Shown here piece by piece: positions 25,145 through 36,749 of a DNA stretch of 50,536 nucleotides (position 1 is its first letter; every line of letters begins with the position of its first letter). The stretch is from Pseudomonas sp. GM21 (GTDB lineage: Bacteria > Pseudomonadota > Gammaproteobacteria > Pseudomonadales > Pseudomonadaceae). The position numbers and the translations under genes were made by a program. The notes under the pieces were generated by a model, which was not told the origin of the DNA, ran no database searches, and worked only from the letters and a program-made list of their open reading frames with translations. The stretch spans positions 1 through 50,536 of the forward strand of contig NZ_AKJS01000008.1 in NCBI RefSeq assembly GCF_000282215.1, read 5' to 3'.

Positions 25145-26362
25145 ATGGCTATCAGCAACGTTCAGACCGGCGCGACGTCGGCACCCGCGACTTCACAAAG
25201 CAGCCCTTTGGTCATGCGCATCATCGGCGCGGTAGCGCTGGCGCACCTTATCAACGACCTGATCCAGTCGGTGCTGCCGTCGATTTATCCAATGCTCAAG
25301 GCCAACTATGGCCTGACCTTTACCCAGGTCGGATTGATCACACTGACCTTCCAGCTGACGGCTTCGCTATTGCAGCCGTGGGTCGGTTATTACACCGACA
25401 GGCATCCCAAACCCTGGCTGCTTCCCGCCGGGACGGTGTGCACACTGATCGGCATTGTGATGATGTCGATGGTCGGCACCTTTCCATTGATTCTGTTGGC
25501 GGCGGGGTTGATCGGGATCGGTTCGTCGACCTTTCACCCGGAAGCCTCTCGCGTGGCGCGACTGGCCTCGGGCGGGCGCTTTGGTCTGGCGCAATCGACC
25601 TTTCAGGTAGGCGGCAATGCCGGGTCGGCGTTCGGTCCATTGCTGGCGGCAGCGATCATCATTCCCTACGGTCAGGGGCATGTGGCCTGGTTCGGGCTAT
25701 TCGCTGTGTTCGCGTTGTTTGTGCTGTACCGGATCAGCCGCTGGTACGCCAACCACTTGAATCTGTTCAAGCTCAAGCAAGGCCAGGCGGCGACGCATGG
25801 TTTGTCGAAGGGGAGGGTGATCAGTGCGCTCGTAGTGCTCGGTTTGTTGGTGTTCTCCAAGTACTTCTACATGTCCAGCCTCACCAGCTACTTCACGTTC
25901 TACCTGATCGAGAAGTTCGACTTGTCGGTGGCCAGTTCGCAGCTGCATCTGTTCCTGTTTCTGGGGGCGGTAGCGGCGGGGACGTTCTTTGGTGGGCCGA
26001 TCGGCGACAAGATCGGACGTAAGGCGGTGATCTGGTTCTCGATCCTCGGCGTTGCACCCTTCACGCTGCTCCTGCCACACGTCGACCTGTTCTGGACCAG
26101 CGTCCTGAGCGTGATCATCGGCTTCATCCTCGCCTCAGCGTTCTCGGCCATCGTGGTGTATGCCCAGGAATTGGTGCCGGGCAATGTCGGGATGATTGCC
26201 GGGGTGTTCTTTGGCTTGATGTTCGGTTTCGGCGGGATTGGAGCGGCGTTACTGGGGCATCTGGCGGACGTGCACGGCATCGAATACGTGTATTTCCTGT
26301 GTTCGTTCTTGCCGTTGTTGGGTGTGTTGGCGATCTTCCTGCCTCGGACCAAAAAGCCCTGA
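25145..26362 (+). CDS. fsr: MFS exporter, fosmidomycin-resistance (Fsr) family
   Basis: 405-aa, 12-helix major facilitator. Seen: HLINDLIQSVLPSIYPMLK in helix 1, GYYTDRHPKPWLLPAG in loop 2-3, GIGSSTFHPEASRVARLASG and GPIGDKIGRKAVIWFS, all typical of the Fsr branch that exports fosmidomycin and similar compounds in E. coli. The natural substrate in soil pseudomonads is unknown. Monocistronic, ending at a terminator shared with ychF. Confidence 0.88.
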   Translation: MAISNVQTGATSAPATSQSSPLVMRIIGAVALAHLINDLIQSVLPSIYPMLKANYGLTFTQVGLITLTFQLTASLLQPWVGYYTDRHPKPWLLPAGTVCTLIGIVMMSMVGTFPLILLAAGLIGIGSSTFHPEASRVARLASGGRFGLAQSTFQVGGNAGSAFGPLLAAAIIIPYGQGHVAWFGLFAVFALFVLYRISRWYANHLNLFKLKQGQAATHGLSKGRVISALVVLGLLVFSKYFYMSSLTSYFTFYLIEKFDLSVASSQLHLFLFLGAVAAGTFFGGPIGDKIGRKAVIWFSILGVAPFTLLLPHVDLFWTSVLSVIIGFILASAFSAIVVYAQELVPGNVGMIAGVFFGLMFGFGGIGAALLGHLADVHGIEYVYFLCSFLPLLGVLAIFLPRTKKP

Positions 26363-26404
26363 TCCCACATTGGTTCTATGTTGTAAGTCGAATTATTCCA
26401 GGCA

Positions 26405-26436
26405 CAAAAAAGCCGCGTATCAAACGCGGCTTTTTC
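26405..26436. terminator. bidirectional terminator between fsr and ychF
   Basis: AAAAAGCCGCGT and ACGCGGCTTTTT form a perfect stem with a four-base loop; T runs on both strands. Confidence 0.9.
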
Positions 26437-26448
26437 TTTGGCTGTGTA

Positions 26449-27549
26449 TTACACGTTGAAACGGAAGTGCATCACATCGCCGTCTTTAACGATGTAATCC
26501 TTGCCTTCCAGACGCCATTTGCCAGCTTCTTTGGTGCCGGCTTCGCCCTTGTACTGGATGAAGTCGTCATACGCGATCACTTCGGCGCGGATGAAGCCTT
26601 TTTCGAAGTCGGTGTGGATCACGCCAGCGGCTTGAGGTGCGGTGGCACCGACGCGGACGGTCCAGGCGCGGACTTCTTCGACACCGGCGGTGAAGTAGGT
26701 CTGCAGGTGCAGCATCTCGTAGCCAGCGCGGATCACGCGGTTCAGGCCAGGCTCTTCGAGGCCCAGGGCTTCGAGGAACATGTCTTTCTCTTCGCCGTCT
26801 TCCAGTTCGGCGATTTCGGCTTCGATCTTGTTGCAGACCGGAACCACCATGGCGCCTTCTTCTTCGGCGATGGCCTTGACGATGTCCAGCAGCGGGTTGT
26901 TCTCGAAACCGTCTTCAGCGACGTTGGCGATGTACATGACCGGCTTGGTGGTCAGCAGGTGGAAGCCACGAATCACGGCCTTGTCGTCGGCGCCCATGTT
27001 CTTCATCAGCGTGCGCGCAGGCTTGCCGAGGGTGAAGTGAGCGATCAGTTGCTCCAGCAGGCCTTTCTGGACCACGGCGTCCTTGTCGCCACCCTTGGCG
27101 TTACGGGCGACTTTCTGCAGTTGCTTCTCGCAGCTGTCGAGGTCGGCAAAGATCAGTTCCAGGTCGATGATCTCGATGTCGCGTTTCGGGTCGACGCTGT
27201 TGGAGACGTGAATCACGTTCTCGTCTTCGAAGCAGCGGACCACGTGGGCGATGGCATCGGTCTCACGGATGTTGGCGAGGAACTTGTTGCCCAGGCCTTC
27301 ACCTTTCGAAGCGCCGGCAACGAGGCCCGCGATGTCGACGAATTCCATGGTGGTCGGCAGGATGCGCTTTGGATTGACGATGGCCGCCAGGGCATCCAGG
27401 CGTGGATCCGGCATCGGCACGATACCGGTGTTCGGCTCGATGGTGCAGAAGGGGAAGTTCTCGGCCGCGATCCCGGATTTGGTCAGGGCGTTGAACAGGG
27501 TGGACTTGCCGACGTTAGGCAGGCCGACGATGCCGCAATTGAATCCCAT
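26449..27549 (-). CDS. ychF: ribosome-associated ATPase YchF (Obg family)
   Basis: P-loop ATPase of 366 aa. Seen: G1 [15 protein letters not shown] (residues 8-22), [22 protein letters not shown] (G3), a central coiled coil (about 130-200) and a C-terminal TGS domain (about 280-366). The usual NKxD specificity motif is replaced by NVAE, which explains ATP rather than GTP preference in this family. The start follows GAGGGGAAAC. Last gene of rplY-pth-ychF, a linkage common in gammaproteobacteria. Confidence 0.96.
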   Translation of the reverse strand: MGFNCGIVGLPNVGKSTLFNALTKSGIAAENFPFCTIEPNTGIVPMPDPRLDALAAIVNPKRILPTTMEFVDIAGLVAGASKGEGLGNKFLANIRETDAIAHVVRCFEDENVIHVSNSVDPKRDIEIIDLELIFADLDSCEKQLQKVARNAKGGDKDAVVQKGLLEQLIAHFTLGKPARTLMKNMGADDKAVIRGFHLLTTKPVMYIANVAEDGFENNPLLDIVKAIAEEEGAMVVPVCNKIEAEIAELEDGEEKDMFLEALGLEEPGLNRVIRAGYEMLHLQTYFTAGVEEVRAWTVRVGATAPQAAGVIHTDFEKGFIRAEVIAYDDFIQYKGEAGTKEAGKWRLEGKDYIVKDGDVMHFRFNV

Positions 27550-27571
27550 GGTGTTTCCCCTCGGAGTAGAG

Positions 27572-28156
27572 TCAGGCCTTCTGGCTGTGCAGGTTTTTCA
27601 TCGCGCGGTTCCATTCACCGGCGAGGATATCCGGCAGCACGCCGAGGGCAAAGTCGATGCTGGCATCGAGTTTTTCCTGTTCGGCGCGTGGCGCACGACC
27701 CAGGACGAAATTTGAAACCATACTGGCAACGCCCGGGTGGCCAATGCCAAGCCGCAAGCGGTGAAAGGTATTTTGATTGCCCAGTTGCGCAATGATGTCG
27801 CGCAACCCGTTGTGACCGCCATGGCCGCCGCCCTGCTTGAGCTTGGCAACGCCCGGAGGCAGGTCGAGTTCGTCGTGCGCCACGAGGATTTCTTCAGGCT
27901 TGATGCGAAAGAAACCCGCCAGAGCCGCTACGGCCTGGCCGCTACGGTTCATGTACGTGGTGGGAATCAGCAGACGAACATCCTGACCCTGATGCGAATA
28001 GCGTCCGGTCAGGCCAAAATATTTGCGATCGGCGACAAGGTTGACCCCTTGTGCGTGCGCGATGCGCTCAACAAAAAGGGCCCCTGCGTTATGCCGGGTC
28101 TGTTCGTATTCAGCGCCTGGATTTCCCAGGCCAACGATCAGTTTGATGGCAGTCAC
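27572..28156 (-). CDS. pth: peptidyl-tRNA hydrolase
   Basis: Cleaves peptidyl-tRNA released from stalled ribosomes. Seen: [19 protein letters not shown] with the catalytic His, YMNRSGQ and [12 protein letters not shown] 28156, preceded by GGAAGG nine bases upstream, gives 194 aa; the frame stays open upstream, but the conserved sequence begins here. Second gene of rplY-pth-ychF. Confidence 0.96.
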   Translation of the reverse strand: MTAIKLIVGLGNPGAEYEQTRHNAGALFVERIAHAQGVNLVADRKYFGLTGRYSHQGQDVRLLIPTTYMNRSGQAVAALAGFFRIKPEEILVAHDELDLPPGVAKLKQGGGHGGHNGLRDIIAQLGNQNTFHRLRLGIGHPGVASMVSNFVLGRAPRAEQEKLDASIDFALGVLPDILAGEWNRAMKNLHSQKA

Positions 28157-28326
28157 GATAGGGGCCCTTCCTTGGAGTGGTGGATAACATCGCCGCAATC
28201 AGTGTGTGCGGCGAAAGTGGACGAAAATTGCTCATTTACCATTATGTAAACTCCGCGTTCCCGCCCGCTTTCTCGCTACGTTCCAGTCCGCGATGTTTCC
28301 GGTCACTCCGGCGTACAGAGTAAAAA

Positions 28327-28926
28327 TTACTCTGCAGCGCCTTCTGCAGCTTCTGGAGCAACACGTGGAGCGTGAACGTTGGCAACAGCCAGGTCGTTAC
28401 CATGAGCCAGAGCAACAAATTCAACGCCTTTAGGGGCGGTGATGTCGGACAGGTGAATGATCGAGCCGACTTCGGCGTTAGCCAAGTCAACTTCGATGAA
28501 TTCAGGCAGGTCTTTTGGCAGGCAAGTCACTTCGATTTCAGCAACAACGTGCGAGATCTCGCCGCCTTTCTTCACTGGAGCAGCTTCGTTGATGAAGTGC
28601 ACAGGAACGATAGCGGTCAGCTTCTGGCCGGCAACTACGCGTACGAAGTCAGCGTGCAGCACGTGGCCTTTGGCCGGGTGACGTTGCAGAGCCTTGATGA
28701 TTACGTTTTGCTTGGTGCCACCAACGTTCAGCTCGATGATGTGGCTGTAAGCCGCTTCGTTTTCGAGCAGTTTGGCAACTTCTTTAGCCAGCATGCTGAT
28801 GGATTCAGGGGCTTTTTCGCCACCGTAAACTACAGCTGGTACCAGGCTTGCGAGACGACGCAGGCGGCGGCTCGCACCTTTCCCCAGGTCGGAACGCACT
28901 TCAGCATTCAGGGTAAAATCGTTCAT
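28327..28926 (-). CDS. rplY: 50S ribosomal protein bL25, long Ctc form
   Basis: Ribosomal protein that binds 5S rRNA. 199 aa: an N-terminal L25 domain (about 1-95) plus the C-terminal TL5/Ctc beta domain (about 100-185) and an Ala/Glu-rich tail. ATG 28926 follows GGAGATACAAC. A 171-bp gap to pth suggests a partly independent second promoter. Confidence 0.95.
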   Translation of the reverse strand: MNDFTLNAEVRSDLGKGASRRLRRLASLVPAVVYGGEKAPESISMLAKEVAKLLENEAAYSHIIELNVGGTKQNVIIKALQRHPAKGHVLHADFVRVVAGQKLTAIVPVHFINEAAPVKKGGEISHVVAEIEVTCLPKDLPEFIEVDLANAEVGSIIHLSDITAPKGVEFVALAHGNDLAVANVHAPRVAPEAAEGAAE

Positions 28927-28991
28927 GTTGTATCTCCAAAATAACCACATTCGCCCCAGCGTTTGCGACCAGCGCTAAAGGCGATATGGGC

Positions 28992-29035
28992 AAAAAAGCC
29001 CCGCCCCGACAGGAATGCCGGGGCGGGGCGCTTTT
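28992..29035 (-). terminator. strong terminator between prs and rplY
   Basis: A GC-rich stem (GCCCCGCCCCG... with its complement) of about 12 bp, followed on the minus strand by six T residues. Confidence 0.88.
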
Positions 29036-29067
29036 CGTCAACGTGATGAGTGAGAAGGGCAGGGCCC

Positions 29068-30009
29068 TTAACGGAACATCGCGCTGATCGATTCTTCATT
29101 GCTGATGCGGCGGACCGCCTCGGCAACTACCGGCGCGATATCCAGTTGACGGATACGCGAGCAGGCTTGAGCAGCAGCGGACAACGGGATGGTGTTAGTC
29201 ACCACCAGTTCGTCCAGCATGGAATTTTCGATGTTTTCGATCGCCCGACCGGACAGCACAGGGTGTGTGCAGTAGGCGAAAACCTTGGCAGCGCCATGCT
29301 CTTTCAAGGCCTTTGCCGCGTGGCACAGAGTGCCGGCGGTATCGACCATGTCATCGACCAGAATACAGGTACGCCCTTCGACATCACCGATGATATGCAT
29401 CACTTCAGAGTGATTGGCTTTCTCACGGCGTTTGTCGATGATCCCGAGATCCACGCCCAGGGATTTGGCAACAGCCCGTGCACGCACGACGCCACCAATG
29501 TCCGGGGACACGATCATCAGGTTTTCGAAGCGCTGATCTTCAATGTCATCCACCAATACCGGGGAGCCGTAGATGTTATCTACCGGAATATCGAAGAAAC
29601 CCTGGATTTGGTCAGCATGCAGATCAACCGTGAGAACACGGTCGATGCCGACTACGGTAAGCATGTCAGCAACGACTTTCGCGCTGATAGCCACACGTGC
29701 GGAACGCGGACGGCGATCCTGACGGGCATAACCAAAGTAAGGAATAACAGCAGTGATACGAGTAGCCGAGGAGCGGCGGAAGGCGTCAGCCATCACTACC
29801 AGTTCCATCAGGTTATCGTTGGTCGGAGCGCAAGTCGGCTGAATAATGAAGACATCTTTACCGCGGACGTTTTCATTGATCTCGGCTGTAATTTCGCCGT
29901 CGGAAAACTTGCCGACAGAGATGTCACCGAGAGGGATATGCAGCTGACGTACGACACGTCGAGCCAGATCGGGGTTGGCGTTCCCCGTAAAGACCATCAT
30001 CTTGGACAC
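29068..30009 (-). CDS. prs: ribose-phosphate pyrophosphokinase
   Basis: Makes PRPP from ribose 5-phosphate and ATP for nucleotide, His and Trp synthesis. Seen: [11 protein letters not shown] (ATP loop), the divalent-metal motif [17 protein letters not shown] and the PRPP-binding [16 protein letters not shown] 30009 gives 313 aa starting (M)[13 protein letters not shown], as I recall for P. aeruginosa Prs. Upstream lie tRNA-Gln and ispE on the same strand, so the tRNA is probably processed from a shared transcript. Confidence 0.96.
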   Translation of the reverse strand: MSKMMVFTGNANPDLARRVVRQLHIPLGDISVGKFSDGEITAEINENVRGKDVFIIQPTCAPTNDNLMELVVMADAFRRSSATRITAVIPYFGYARQDRRPRSARVAISAKVVADMLTVVGIDRVLTVDLHADQIQGFFDIPVDNIYGSPVLVDDIEDQRFENLMIVSPDIGGVVRARAVAKSLGVDLGIIDKRREKANHSEVMHIIGDVEGRTCILVDDMVDTAGTLCHAAKALKEHGAAKVFAYCTHPVLSGRAIENIENSMLDELVVTNTIPLSAAAQACSRIRQLDIAPVVAEAVRRISNEESISAMFR

Positions 30010-30055
30010 GCGCAGTACCTGAAGGCTGAGGGTAACCTGGATGAGTATAGGAAAA

Positions 30056-30130
30056 TGGCAGGGGCGGCTGGATTCGAACCAACGCATGGCAGGATCAAAA
30101 CCTGCTGCCTTACCGCTTGGCGACGCCCCT
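30056..30130 (-). tRNA. tRNA-Gln (TTG anticodon)
   Basis: A 75-base cloverleaf with encoded CCA on the minus strand. The acceptor pairs AGGGGCG with CGCCCCT, the D arm is TCGCCAAGCGGTAAGGCA, the anticodon loop is TTTTGAT and the T arm contains GGTTCGAATCC. It sits between ispE and prs, a position conserved in pseudomonads. Confidence 0.96.
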
Positions 30131-30166
30131 GTATCTGTTGCAACGATTACCCAGTAATCGATTCCT

Positions 30167-31018
30167 TTAGAGCAGACCTTGCAGCTTGCGATGCAACATC
30201 GAAATGTTGCTTCCCTTTGCTACAAACCCTGTAAGGGTCTCTGTAAGAAGGGCCGAGACTTTATCAGCTTCAGCTTTGCTTGGGAAGCCCCCAAACACAC
30301 AACTTCCAGTTCCGGTGAGTTTTGCTTCGGTAAATTTACCTAGCAAATTCAAAGCGTTACGTACCTCTGGATAACGCCTTGTTACCACCGGCAAGCAGTC
30401 ATTACGACTGTTTCCCTTGGGAACGGGGCGCACTTTAATGGGAGGAGAGTTACGTGTCAACAGCGGATCTGAAAAAATTTCTGCTGTACTTACAGATACT
30501 TGCGGGACCAGCACGACATACCACGGTTCTTCGGGGTCTACAGGGGTCAGTTTCTCCCCTACGCCTTCGGCAAAAGCGGCGTGGCCGCGCACGAAAACCG
30601 GGACGTCAGCGCCCAGTCCCAGGCCCAGCGCAGCCAGTCGATCCTCGTCCCAGCCCAATTGCCAGAGATGGTTCAGGCCCAGCAATGTCGTCGCGGCATT
30701 GGAGCTGCCACCGCCAATTCCACCGCCCATGGGCAGGATTTTCTCGATCCAGATATCCATGCCGAGCGCACAACCGGATTGCTCCTGCAGTTGTTTCGCG
30801 GCCTTGACGATCAAATTGCTGTCGTGGGGAACGCCATTGAATTCGGTATGTAGCCGGATCACGCCGTCGTCACGAACGGCGAAGGTTATTTCATCGCCGT
30901 AATCGAGGAACTGAAAAATCGTCTGCAACTCGTGATAGCCGTCTTCACGGCGACCGAGGATGTGCAGCATCAGATTGAGTTTGGCCGGGGAGGGCAGCGT
31001 CAAGCGCGGAGTCGTCAT
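30167..31018 (-). CDS. ispE: 4-diphosphocytidyl-2-C-methyl-D-erythritol kinase
   Basis: GHMP kinase of the MEP isoprenoid pathway. Seen: [20 protein letters not shown] at the N-terminus, the ATP loop [15 protein letters not shown], and [11 protein letters not shown] at the C-terminus. ATG 31018 gives 283 aa and lies two bases after the lolB stop. Operon lolB-ispE-tRNA-Gln-prs. Confidence 0.96.
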   Translation of the reverse strand: MTTPRLTLPSPAKLNLMLHILGRREDGYHELQTIFQFLDYGDEITFAVRDDGVIRLHTEFNGVPHDSNLIVKAAKQLQEQSGCALGMDIWIEKILPMGGGIGGGSSNAATTLLGLNHLWQLGWDEDRLAALGLGLGADVPVFVRGHAAFAEGVGEKLTPVDPEEPWYVVLVPQVSVSTAEIFSDPLLTRNSPPIKVRPVPKGNSRNDCLPVVTRRYPEVRNALNLLGKFTEAKLTGTGSCVFGGFPSKAEADKVSALLTETLTGFVAKGSNISMLHRKLQGLL

Positions 31019-31020
31019 GT

Positions 31021-31638
31021 TCACGACCCCAGCTTGCGTGGTTGCCATTCCTTGATCACCAGCGTGACATCAAGGTCGGTACCGTGCAGCTTGATCTTTT
31101 CGGGCAGCCAGAAACCGTTTTGTTGCGTGTAAGAGGTGTATTCGACCTGCCAGCCATCCTGTTCGAGGTTTGCCAGGCGGCTGTCGGTATCCAGCGTCAA
31201 TTTGCTTTTGCTGTCGGGCGCCGGGAGCCCGCGGACCCACCAGGCCAGATTCGACACCGGTAATTTCCAGCCCATTTGTTCTTCCAGCAGAACTTCCGGG
31301 TTCGGTGCGTCATACCGGCCCTGATTGGCAACTTCCAGCGAGACCTTGCCAGGTCGGCCGGTCAGGCGTGCGGCGCCGCGACCCAACGGGCCGGACAGGC
31401 GGATGTCGTAGTAATCCTGGCGCTGCAGCCAGAACAAAGTGCCGCTGCCGGAGTCTTTGGGTGCGCGGATGCCGATCTTGCCGTTGATCTGCCAGCCGTC
31501 GAGGCTGGTCAGTGTCTGCTTGTGTTCGCGCCATTGGGCCGTGTTGCCGTGACCTTCGACTGACTCGCGGGCACCGAAGCCTGCGCAACCGGTGAGCAGG
31601 GCGATAAAGCAGAAAACGATAATGTGGCGCAAAAACAT
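31021..31638 (-). CDS. lolB: outer-membrane lipoprotein receptor LolB
   Basis: Accepts lipoproteins from LolA and inserts them in the outer membrane. 205 aa with a lipoprotein signal (lipobox LTGC at residues 15-18), then a single LolA/LolB beta-barrel-like domain with [18 protein letters not shown] and WWVRGLPAP. It starts four bases after the stop of the TPR lipoprotein gene, indicating an operon. Confidence 0.93.
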   Translation of the reverse strand: MFLRHIIVFCFIALLTGCAGFGARESVEGHGNTAQWREHKQTLTSLDGWQINGKIGIRAPKDSGSGTLFWLQRQDYYDIRLSGPLGRGAARLTGRPGKVSLEVANQGRYDAPNPEVLLEEQMGWKLPVSNLAWWVRGLPAPDSKSKLTLDTDSRLANLEQDGWQVEYTSYTQQNGFWLPEKIKLHGTDLDVTLVIKEWQPRKLGS

Positions 31639-31642
31639 AATC

Positions 31643-33367
31643 TTAAAGAGTCTCTGATCCGGTCAGGCGCTTGATGGTGCCGCGCAGGGTAGGGCTGTCG
31701 GGTTGTTCCTTGAGGAATTTGCCCCAGATTTGCTTGGCTTCCCGCTGTTTGCCATTGGCCCACAGGACTTCCCCCAGGTGGGCAGCGACTTCCTGATCGG
31801 GGAAACGATCCAGCGCCTGGCGCAGGTAACGCTCGGCTTCATCGAGATTGCCCATGCGATAGTTCACCCAGCCGAGGCTGTCGAGCACTGCCGGGTCTTC
31901 CGGATTGATCTGGTGCGCCTGTTCGATCAGGGCCTTGGCTTCGGCGTAGCGTGTGGTGCGATCAGACAGGGTGTAGCCGAGTGCATTCAATGCCATCGCA
32001 TTATCCGGGTCGCGCTTGATGATCAGGCGCAGGTCTTTTTCCATCTGCGCCAGGTCATTGCGTTTTTCCGCCTGCATGGCGCGGGTGTACAGCAGGTTCA
32101 GATCGTCCGGGTACTGTTGCAAGGCTTTCTGCAAGACAGCCCAGGCCTTGTCCCCCTGTTTATTGGCGGACAGGGTTTCGGCTTCGATCAAATACAACTG
32201 AATGGCGTAATCCGGCTGCTCATCGCGCTCGGCCGCCAGGCGGCGTTGCGCTTCGGCGGTCTTGCCGTTGTCCATCAGGATATCGGCCTGACGCAATTGT
32301 GCTGGCAGGTATTCGTTACCCGGCCCGACTTTGCCGTACTCGACCAGCGCGCCTTGAGGGTCGTTGAGTTCTTCTGCGATACGGCCGAGATTCAGGTGGG
32401 CCGAATCAACGTGGGCGTCGCGGGCGATCAGGTCTTCAAGCAAACCCTTGGCCTGGCTCCAGTCCTTGTCTTCCAGACAGACCAATGCCAGGGAGTAACG
32501 CAGTTCGTCATCTTCCGGGTACTGCTGAACCAGGCTTGCAAACTCGGCTTTGGCGTCGTCCATGCGGTCCTGTTCAACCAGCATGCGCGCGTAAGTCAGG
32601 CGCAGGCGCTTGTCGTCCGGGTATTTCTTGATGCTTTTTTGCAGCAGCGGCAAGGCTTCGTCACCACGGTTGAGCACTTGCAGCAGGCGCGCGCGCAGCA
32701 GAATCGGGGCGATTTCGCCTTCGTCCGGTGGATTGTTTTCCAGCAGGGTCAGTGCGCCCTGGGCATCGCCATCCTGTTGCATCAGCAGGGCTTTGCCGAA
32801 GATCAACTGGCTGTTTTTCGGGTGACGCTGCAACAGGCTGTCGAAACTTTTCATCAGGCCGTTGCGCGTGTCCTGGTCAGTGTCGGCTGCGGCCAGGGCA
32901 AGAAAGTCGAAGTGCGTGTCGCCTTTGCCCAGCAGGACTTTCTCCATATAGACCATGGAGTCGTCGTAACGACCGGCGCGGGCCAGTTGCACGGCGGCCG
33001 CACGCTGTGCCTCAAGGTCGTTCGGGGCGTTTTTTGCCCAGATCAGTGCGGTGTCCAGGGCGGCCTGATCGGCGCCCAAGTATTCAGCAATGCGAAACGC
33101 TCGCTCGGAGATGCCCGGATCCTGTGTGTTGATGGCCTGGGTGACGTAGTTGTCCAAAGCAAGGTCGTAACGATTGCGCTGGCCAGCCAGTTCGGCGCTC
33201 AACAGGCTGAAGACAGTTTCTTCACTGAATGAGCTGTAAACCTTGGGCTTTTCAGGGGCCGGGCTGCTGTCTTCAACCGGCGGAGTACCCTCCGACGACA
33301 CGGGAGCCATGGCCTGGCAGCCGCTTAAGAAGACAAAAGCGAGGAGCAACGCGGAAGATCTATTCAT
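31643..33367 (-). CDS. TPR-repeat lipoprotein
   Basis: 574-aa secreted lipoprotein (lipobox LSGC at residues 14-17) built from about a dozen tetratricopeptide repeats, for example [20 protein letters not shown] and [16 protein letters not shown]. Such proteins serve as periplasmic or outer-membrane protein-protein scaffolds. Its link with lolB suggests an envelope role; the precise function is unknown. As I recall, the P. aeruginosa counterpart is PA4667. Divergent from hemA. Confidence 0.88.
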   Translation of the reverse strand: MNRSSALLLAFVFLSGCQAMAPVSSEGTPPVEDSSPAPEKPKVYSSFSEETVFSLLSAELAGQRNRYDLALDNYVTQAINTQDPGISERAFRIAEYLGADQAALDTALIWAKNAPNDLEAQRAAAVQLARAGRYDDSMVYMEKVLLGKGDTHFDFLALAAADTDQDTRNGLMKSFDSLLQRHPKNSQLIFGKALLMQQDGDAQGALTLLENNPPDEGEIAPILLRARLLQVLNRGDEALPLLQKSIKKYPDDKRLRLTYARMLVEQDRMDDAKAEFASLVQQYPEDDELRYSLALVCLEDKDWSQAKGLLEDLIARDAHVDSAHLNLGRIAEELNDPQGALVEYGKVGPGNEYLPAQLRQADILMDNGKTAEAQRRLAAERDEQPDYAIQLYLIEAETLSANKQGDKAWAVLQKALQQYPDDLNLLYTRAMQAEKRNDLAQMEKDLRLIIKRDPDNAMALNALGYTLSDRTTRYAEAKALIEQAHQINPEDPAVLDSLGWVNYRMGNLDEAERYLRQALDRFPDQEVAAHLGEVLWANGKQREAKQIWGKFLKEQPDSPTLRGTIKRLTGSETL

Positions 33368-33488
33368 ATGGGAAAAGGACGACTAACCTGCGGTCGGATC
33401 ATCATGACACAAGCCTTCGGCCAAACATAACCGAGTCTCAATCGTTGCCTTTATAGAGGCGAGACATTGGGACAATAGTCAGCGGTAG

Positions 33489-33517
33489 TTGTTCTGTCTG
33501 TGGCGAAGTAGGACAAT
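33489..33517 (+). promoter_or_regulatory. possible hemA promoter
   Basis: TTGTTC (-35), a 17-base spacer and GACAAT (-10) end 32 bp before the hemA ATG. Sequence match only. Confidence 0.4.
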
Positions 33518-33549
33518 TGCCGGCTTCACGTCACCATCAGCGACCTTGA

Positions 33550-34839
33550 ATGGCCTTCCTTGCACTCGGTATCAACCACAAGACTGCGTCAGTAGACGTC
33601 CGCGAGCGCGTGGCCTTTACCCCTGAGCAGCTGGTGGAGGCCTTGCAGCAGCTCTGCCGACTCACCGACAGCCGCGAAGCTGCGATCCTCTCCACCTGCA
33701 ATCGCAGTGAACTCTATATAGAACAGGATCACCTTTCGGCTGACATTGTGCTGCGCTGGCTGGCCGACTATCACCATTTGAGCCTCGAAGAGCTGCGTGC
33801 GAGCAGTTATGTGCACGAAGATGATGCGGCAGTTCGTCACATGATGCGGGTCGCCTCCGGGCTCGATTCGCTGGTGTTGGGCGAGCCGCAGATTCTCGGT
33901 CAGATGAAATCGGCCTACGCCGTCGCGCGCGAGGCCGGCACCATCGGTCCATTGCTCGGGCGGTTGTTTCAGGCCACGTTCAACGCGGCCAAGCAGGTGC
34001 GTACCGATACCGCCATCGGCGAGAACCCGGTGTCCGTGGCGTTTGCTGCGGTCAGCCTGGCCAAACAGATTTTCAGTGACCTGCAACGCAGTCAGGCCTT
34101 GTTGATCGGTGCCGGCGAAACCATCACCCTGGTCGCTCGCCATCTGCACGAGCTGGGCGTAAAACGCATTGTCGTCGCCAACCGCACCCTGGAACGCGCG
34201 AGCATTCTGGCCGAGCAGTTCGGCGCCCACGCCGTCCTGCTCTCGGACATCCCGGCCGAACTGGTGCGCAGCGATATCGTTATCAGTTCCACCGCCAGCC
34301 AGTTGCCGATTCTTGGCAAGGGTGCGGTGGAAAGCGCCCTGAAGCTGCGCAAGCACAAACCGATCTTCATGGTGGACATCGCCGTCCCGCGCGATATCGA
34401 GCCGGAAGTCGGCGAGCTGGACGACGTTTACCTGTATAGCGTCGACGATCTCCACGAAGTGGTCGCCGAGAACCTCAAGAGCCGTCAGGGCGCCGCCCAG
34501 GCGGCAGAAGAAATGGTCTCGGTCGGCGCCGAAGATTTCATGGTCCGCCTGCGCGAACTGGCAGCGGTGGATGTGCTCAAGGCTTATCGTCAACAAAGCG
34601 AGCGCCTGCGCGACGAAGAATTACAGAAGGCTCAGCGCCTGCTGGCCAACGGTAGCAGCGCCGAGGACGTGCTGGTGCAGTTGGCGCGTGGCTTGACCAA
34701 CAAACTGTTGCACGCACCGAGTGTGCAATTGAAAAAGCTCTCAGCCGAAGGCCGCCTCGATGCGCTGGCCATGGCCCAGGAACTCTTTGCCCTGAATGAG
34801 GGCTCATCGGATAGCTTTTCGGATAAAAAACCGCAATGA
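33550..34839 (+). CDS. hemA: glutamyl-tRNA reductase
   Basis: Reduces Glu-tRNA-Glu to glutamate 1-semialdehyde, the first step of C5-pathway haem synthesis. 429 aa with the catalytic Cys50 in [25 protein letters not shown], and an NADPH site beginning [16 protein letters not shown]. The degradation-prone N-terminus ([15 protein letters not shown]) is normal. First gene of a packed operon with prfA, prmC, moeB and murI; its stop overlaps the prfA start. Confidence 0.96.
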   Translation: MAFLALGINHKTASVDVRERVAFTPEQLVEALQQLCRLTDSREAAILSTCNRSELYIEQDHLSADIVLRWLADYHHLSLEELRASSYVHEDDAAVRHMMRVASGLDSLVLGEPQILGQMKSAYAVAREAGTIGPLLGRLFQATFNAAKQVRTDTAIGENPVSVAFAAVSLAKQIFSDLQRSQALLIGAGETITLVARHLHELGVKRIVVANRTLERASILAEQFGAHAVLLSDIPAELVRSDIVISSTASQLPILGKGAVESALKLRKHKPIFMVDIAVPRDIEPEVGELDDVYLYSVDDLHEVVAENLKSRQGAAQAAEEMVSVGAEDFMVRLRELAAVDVLKAYRQQSERLRDEELQKAQRLLANGSSAEDVLVQLARGLTNKLLHAPSVQLKKLSAEGRLDALAMAQELFALNEGSSDSFSDKKPQ

Positions 34840-35918
34840 AAGCGTCACTGCTCAATAAGCTGGACATCCTCCAGGACCGTTTCGAGGAATTGACCGCCTT
34901 GCTTGGCGATGGCGAAGTCATTTCCGATCAGGCCAAATTCCGCACCTATTCCAAGGAATACGCGGAAGTCGAGCCGATTGTCGGCACTTATCAACAGCTG
35001 CTCAAAGTGCAGAGTGACCTTGAAGGCGCCCAGGCACTGCTCAAGGACAGCGACCCGGACATGCGCGAAATGGCCGTGGAAGAAGTCCGCGAAGCCAAAG
35101 AGCAGTTGATCGAACTCGAAGCCAGCCTGCAACGCATGCTGCTGCCAAAAGATCCGAACGACGGCCGTAACGTGTTCCTCGAAATCCGTGCCGGCACTGG
35201 CGGTGACGAGGCGGCAATCTTCTCCGGCGACCTGTTCCGCATGTATTCGCGTTATGCCGAGCGACGGGGCTGGCGAGTGGAAATTCTCTCGGAGAACGAA
35301 GGCGAACACGGTGGCTATAAAGAAGTCATCGCCCGGGTCGAGGGTGACAACGTTTACGGCAAGCTGAAATTCGAATCCGGTGCGCACCGTGTGCAACGGG
35401 TTCCGGCCACTGAATCCCAGGGCCGCATCCATACCTCGGCCTGCACCGTGGCGGTGTTGCCCGAGCCGGACGAGCAGGAAGCGATCGAGATCAACCCGGC
35501 GGATTTGCGGGTCGATACCTATCGCTCCTCGGGTGCCGGTGGTCAGCACGTCAACAAGACCGACTCGGCGATCCGCATCACGCACTTGCCGTCCGGTATT
35601 GTCGTGGAGTGCCAGGAAGAACGTTCCCAGCACAAAAACCGCGCCCGGGCGATGTCCTGGCTGTCGGCCAAACTGAATGATCAGCAAACCAGCGCCGCAG
35701 CGAATGCCATCGCCAGCGAGCGTAAATTGCTGGTCGGTTCCGGTGATCGCTCCGAGCGGATCCGTACCTACAACTTTGCCCAGGGTCGGGTTACCGACCA
35801 CCGGGTCAACCTGACGCTGTATTCGCTCGACGAAATTCTCGCGGGTGGGGTCGATGCGGTGATCGAGCCATTGCTGGCCGAGTACCAGGCCGATCAATTG
35901 GCGGCGATAGGTGAATAA
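34836..35918 (+). CDS. prfA: peptide chain release factor 1
   Basis: Recognises UAA and UAG stop codons and triggers peptide release. 360 aa with the codon-reading PAT motif ([14 protein letters not shown]) and the GGQ motif [15 protein letters not shown]. The ATG overlaps the hemA stop. The next gene encodes the methyltransferase that modifies the GGQ glutamine. Confidence 0.97.
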   Translation: MKASLLNKLDILQDRFEELTALLGDGEVISDQAKFRTYSKEYAEVEPIVGTYQQLLKVQSDLEGAQALLKDSDPDMREMAVEEVREAKEQLIELEASLQRMLLPKDPNDGRNVFLEIRAGTGGDEAAIFSGDLFRMYSRYAERRGWRVEILSENEGEHGGYKEVIARVEGDNVYGKLKFESGAHRVQRVPATESQGRIHTSACTVAVLPEPDEQEAIEINPADLRVDTYRSSGAGGQHVNKTDSAIRITHLPSGIVVECQEERSQHKNRARAMSWLSAKLNDQQTSAAANAIASERKLLVGSGDRSERIRTYNFAQGRVTDHRVNLTLYSLDEILAGGVDAVIEPLLAEYQADQLAAIGE

Positions 35919-36749
35919 ATGACGATCATTGCCAGCTTGTTGCGTGCCGCCGATTTGCCCGATTCGCCCACCGCGCGTCTGGATGCCGAGTTGTTGCTGG
36001 CTGCCGCATTGGGCAAGCCCCGCAGTTTTTTGCACACCTGGCCGGAGCGCATTGTGCCCAGTGAAGCGGCGCTGACCTTTGCCAGTTACTTGCAGCGTCG
36101 GCGTGGCGGCGAGCCAGTGGCTTACATCCTGGGGCAGCAAGGGTTTTGGAAGCTGGACCTTGAAGTGGCTCCGCATACGCTGATCCCGCGCCCGGACACT
36201 GAACTGTTGGTGGAAGCCGCGCTTGAGTTGTTGCCGGTCACACCTGCCAAGGTCCTCGACCTGGGCACCGGCAGTGGCGCCATCGCCCTGGCCCTGGCCA
36301 GCGAGCGCCCGGCCTGGAAGGTCACGGCGGTGGATCGCGTGCTTGAAGCCGTGGCCCTGGCCGAGCGAAATCGTCAGCGCCTGCACCTCAATAACGTCAC
36401 GGTGCTGAGCAGTCATTGGTTCAGCGCCCTGGCAGGTCAGCGTTTTCAGTTGATCATCAGCAACCCGCCTTACATCCCGTCCTCCGACCCGCATCTGGTG
36501 GAAGGCGACGTGCGCTTCGAGCCGGCCAGTGCGCTGGTGGCCGGTGTGGACGGGCTCGACGATCTGCGTTTGATCGTCGCCCAGGCGCCGGATCACCTCG
36601 AAGCCGGTGGCTGGCTGATGCTCGAACACGGCTACGATCAAGCCGATGCGGTACGCGATTTGCTGCTGACCCATGGCTTTGAAGACGTCCATAGCCGTAT
36701 CGATCTGGGTGGTCACGAACGAATCAGCCTGGGGCGCCTGCCGTGCTGA
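35919..36749 (+). CDS. prmC: release-factor glutamine methyltransferase
   Basis: N5-methylates the Gln of the GGQ motif in RF1 and RF2. 276 aa with an N-terminal helical domain (1-80), the SAM motif VLDLGTGSGAIALALA and the catalytic NPPYIPSSDPHL. It starts directly after the prfA stop and overlaps moeB by 7 bases. Confidence 0.97.
   Translation: MTIIASLLRAADLPDSPTARLDAELLLAAALGKPRSFLHTWPERIVPSEAALTFASYLQRRRGGEPVAYILGQQGFWKLDLEVAPHTLIPRPDTELLVEAALELLPVTPAKVLDLGTGSGAIALALASERPAWKVTAVDRVLEAVALAERNRQRLHLNNVTVLSSHWFSALAGQRFQLIISNPPYIPSSDPHLVEGDVRFEPASALVAGVDGLDDLRLIVAQAPDHLEAGGWLMLEHGYDQADAVRDLLLTHGFEDVHSRIDLGGHERISLGRLPC

Noticed and set aside
31703..33232. Open frame of 509 codons antisense to the TPR lipoprotein gene
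   Set aside because: It arises from the repetitive TPR codons on the opposite strand; no start signal or family.
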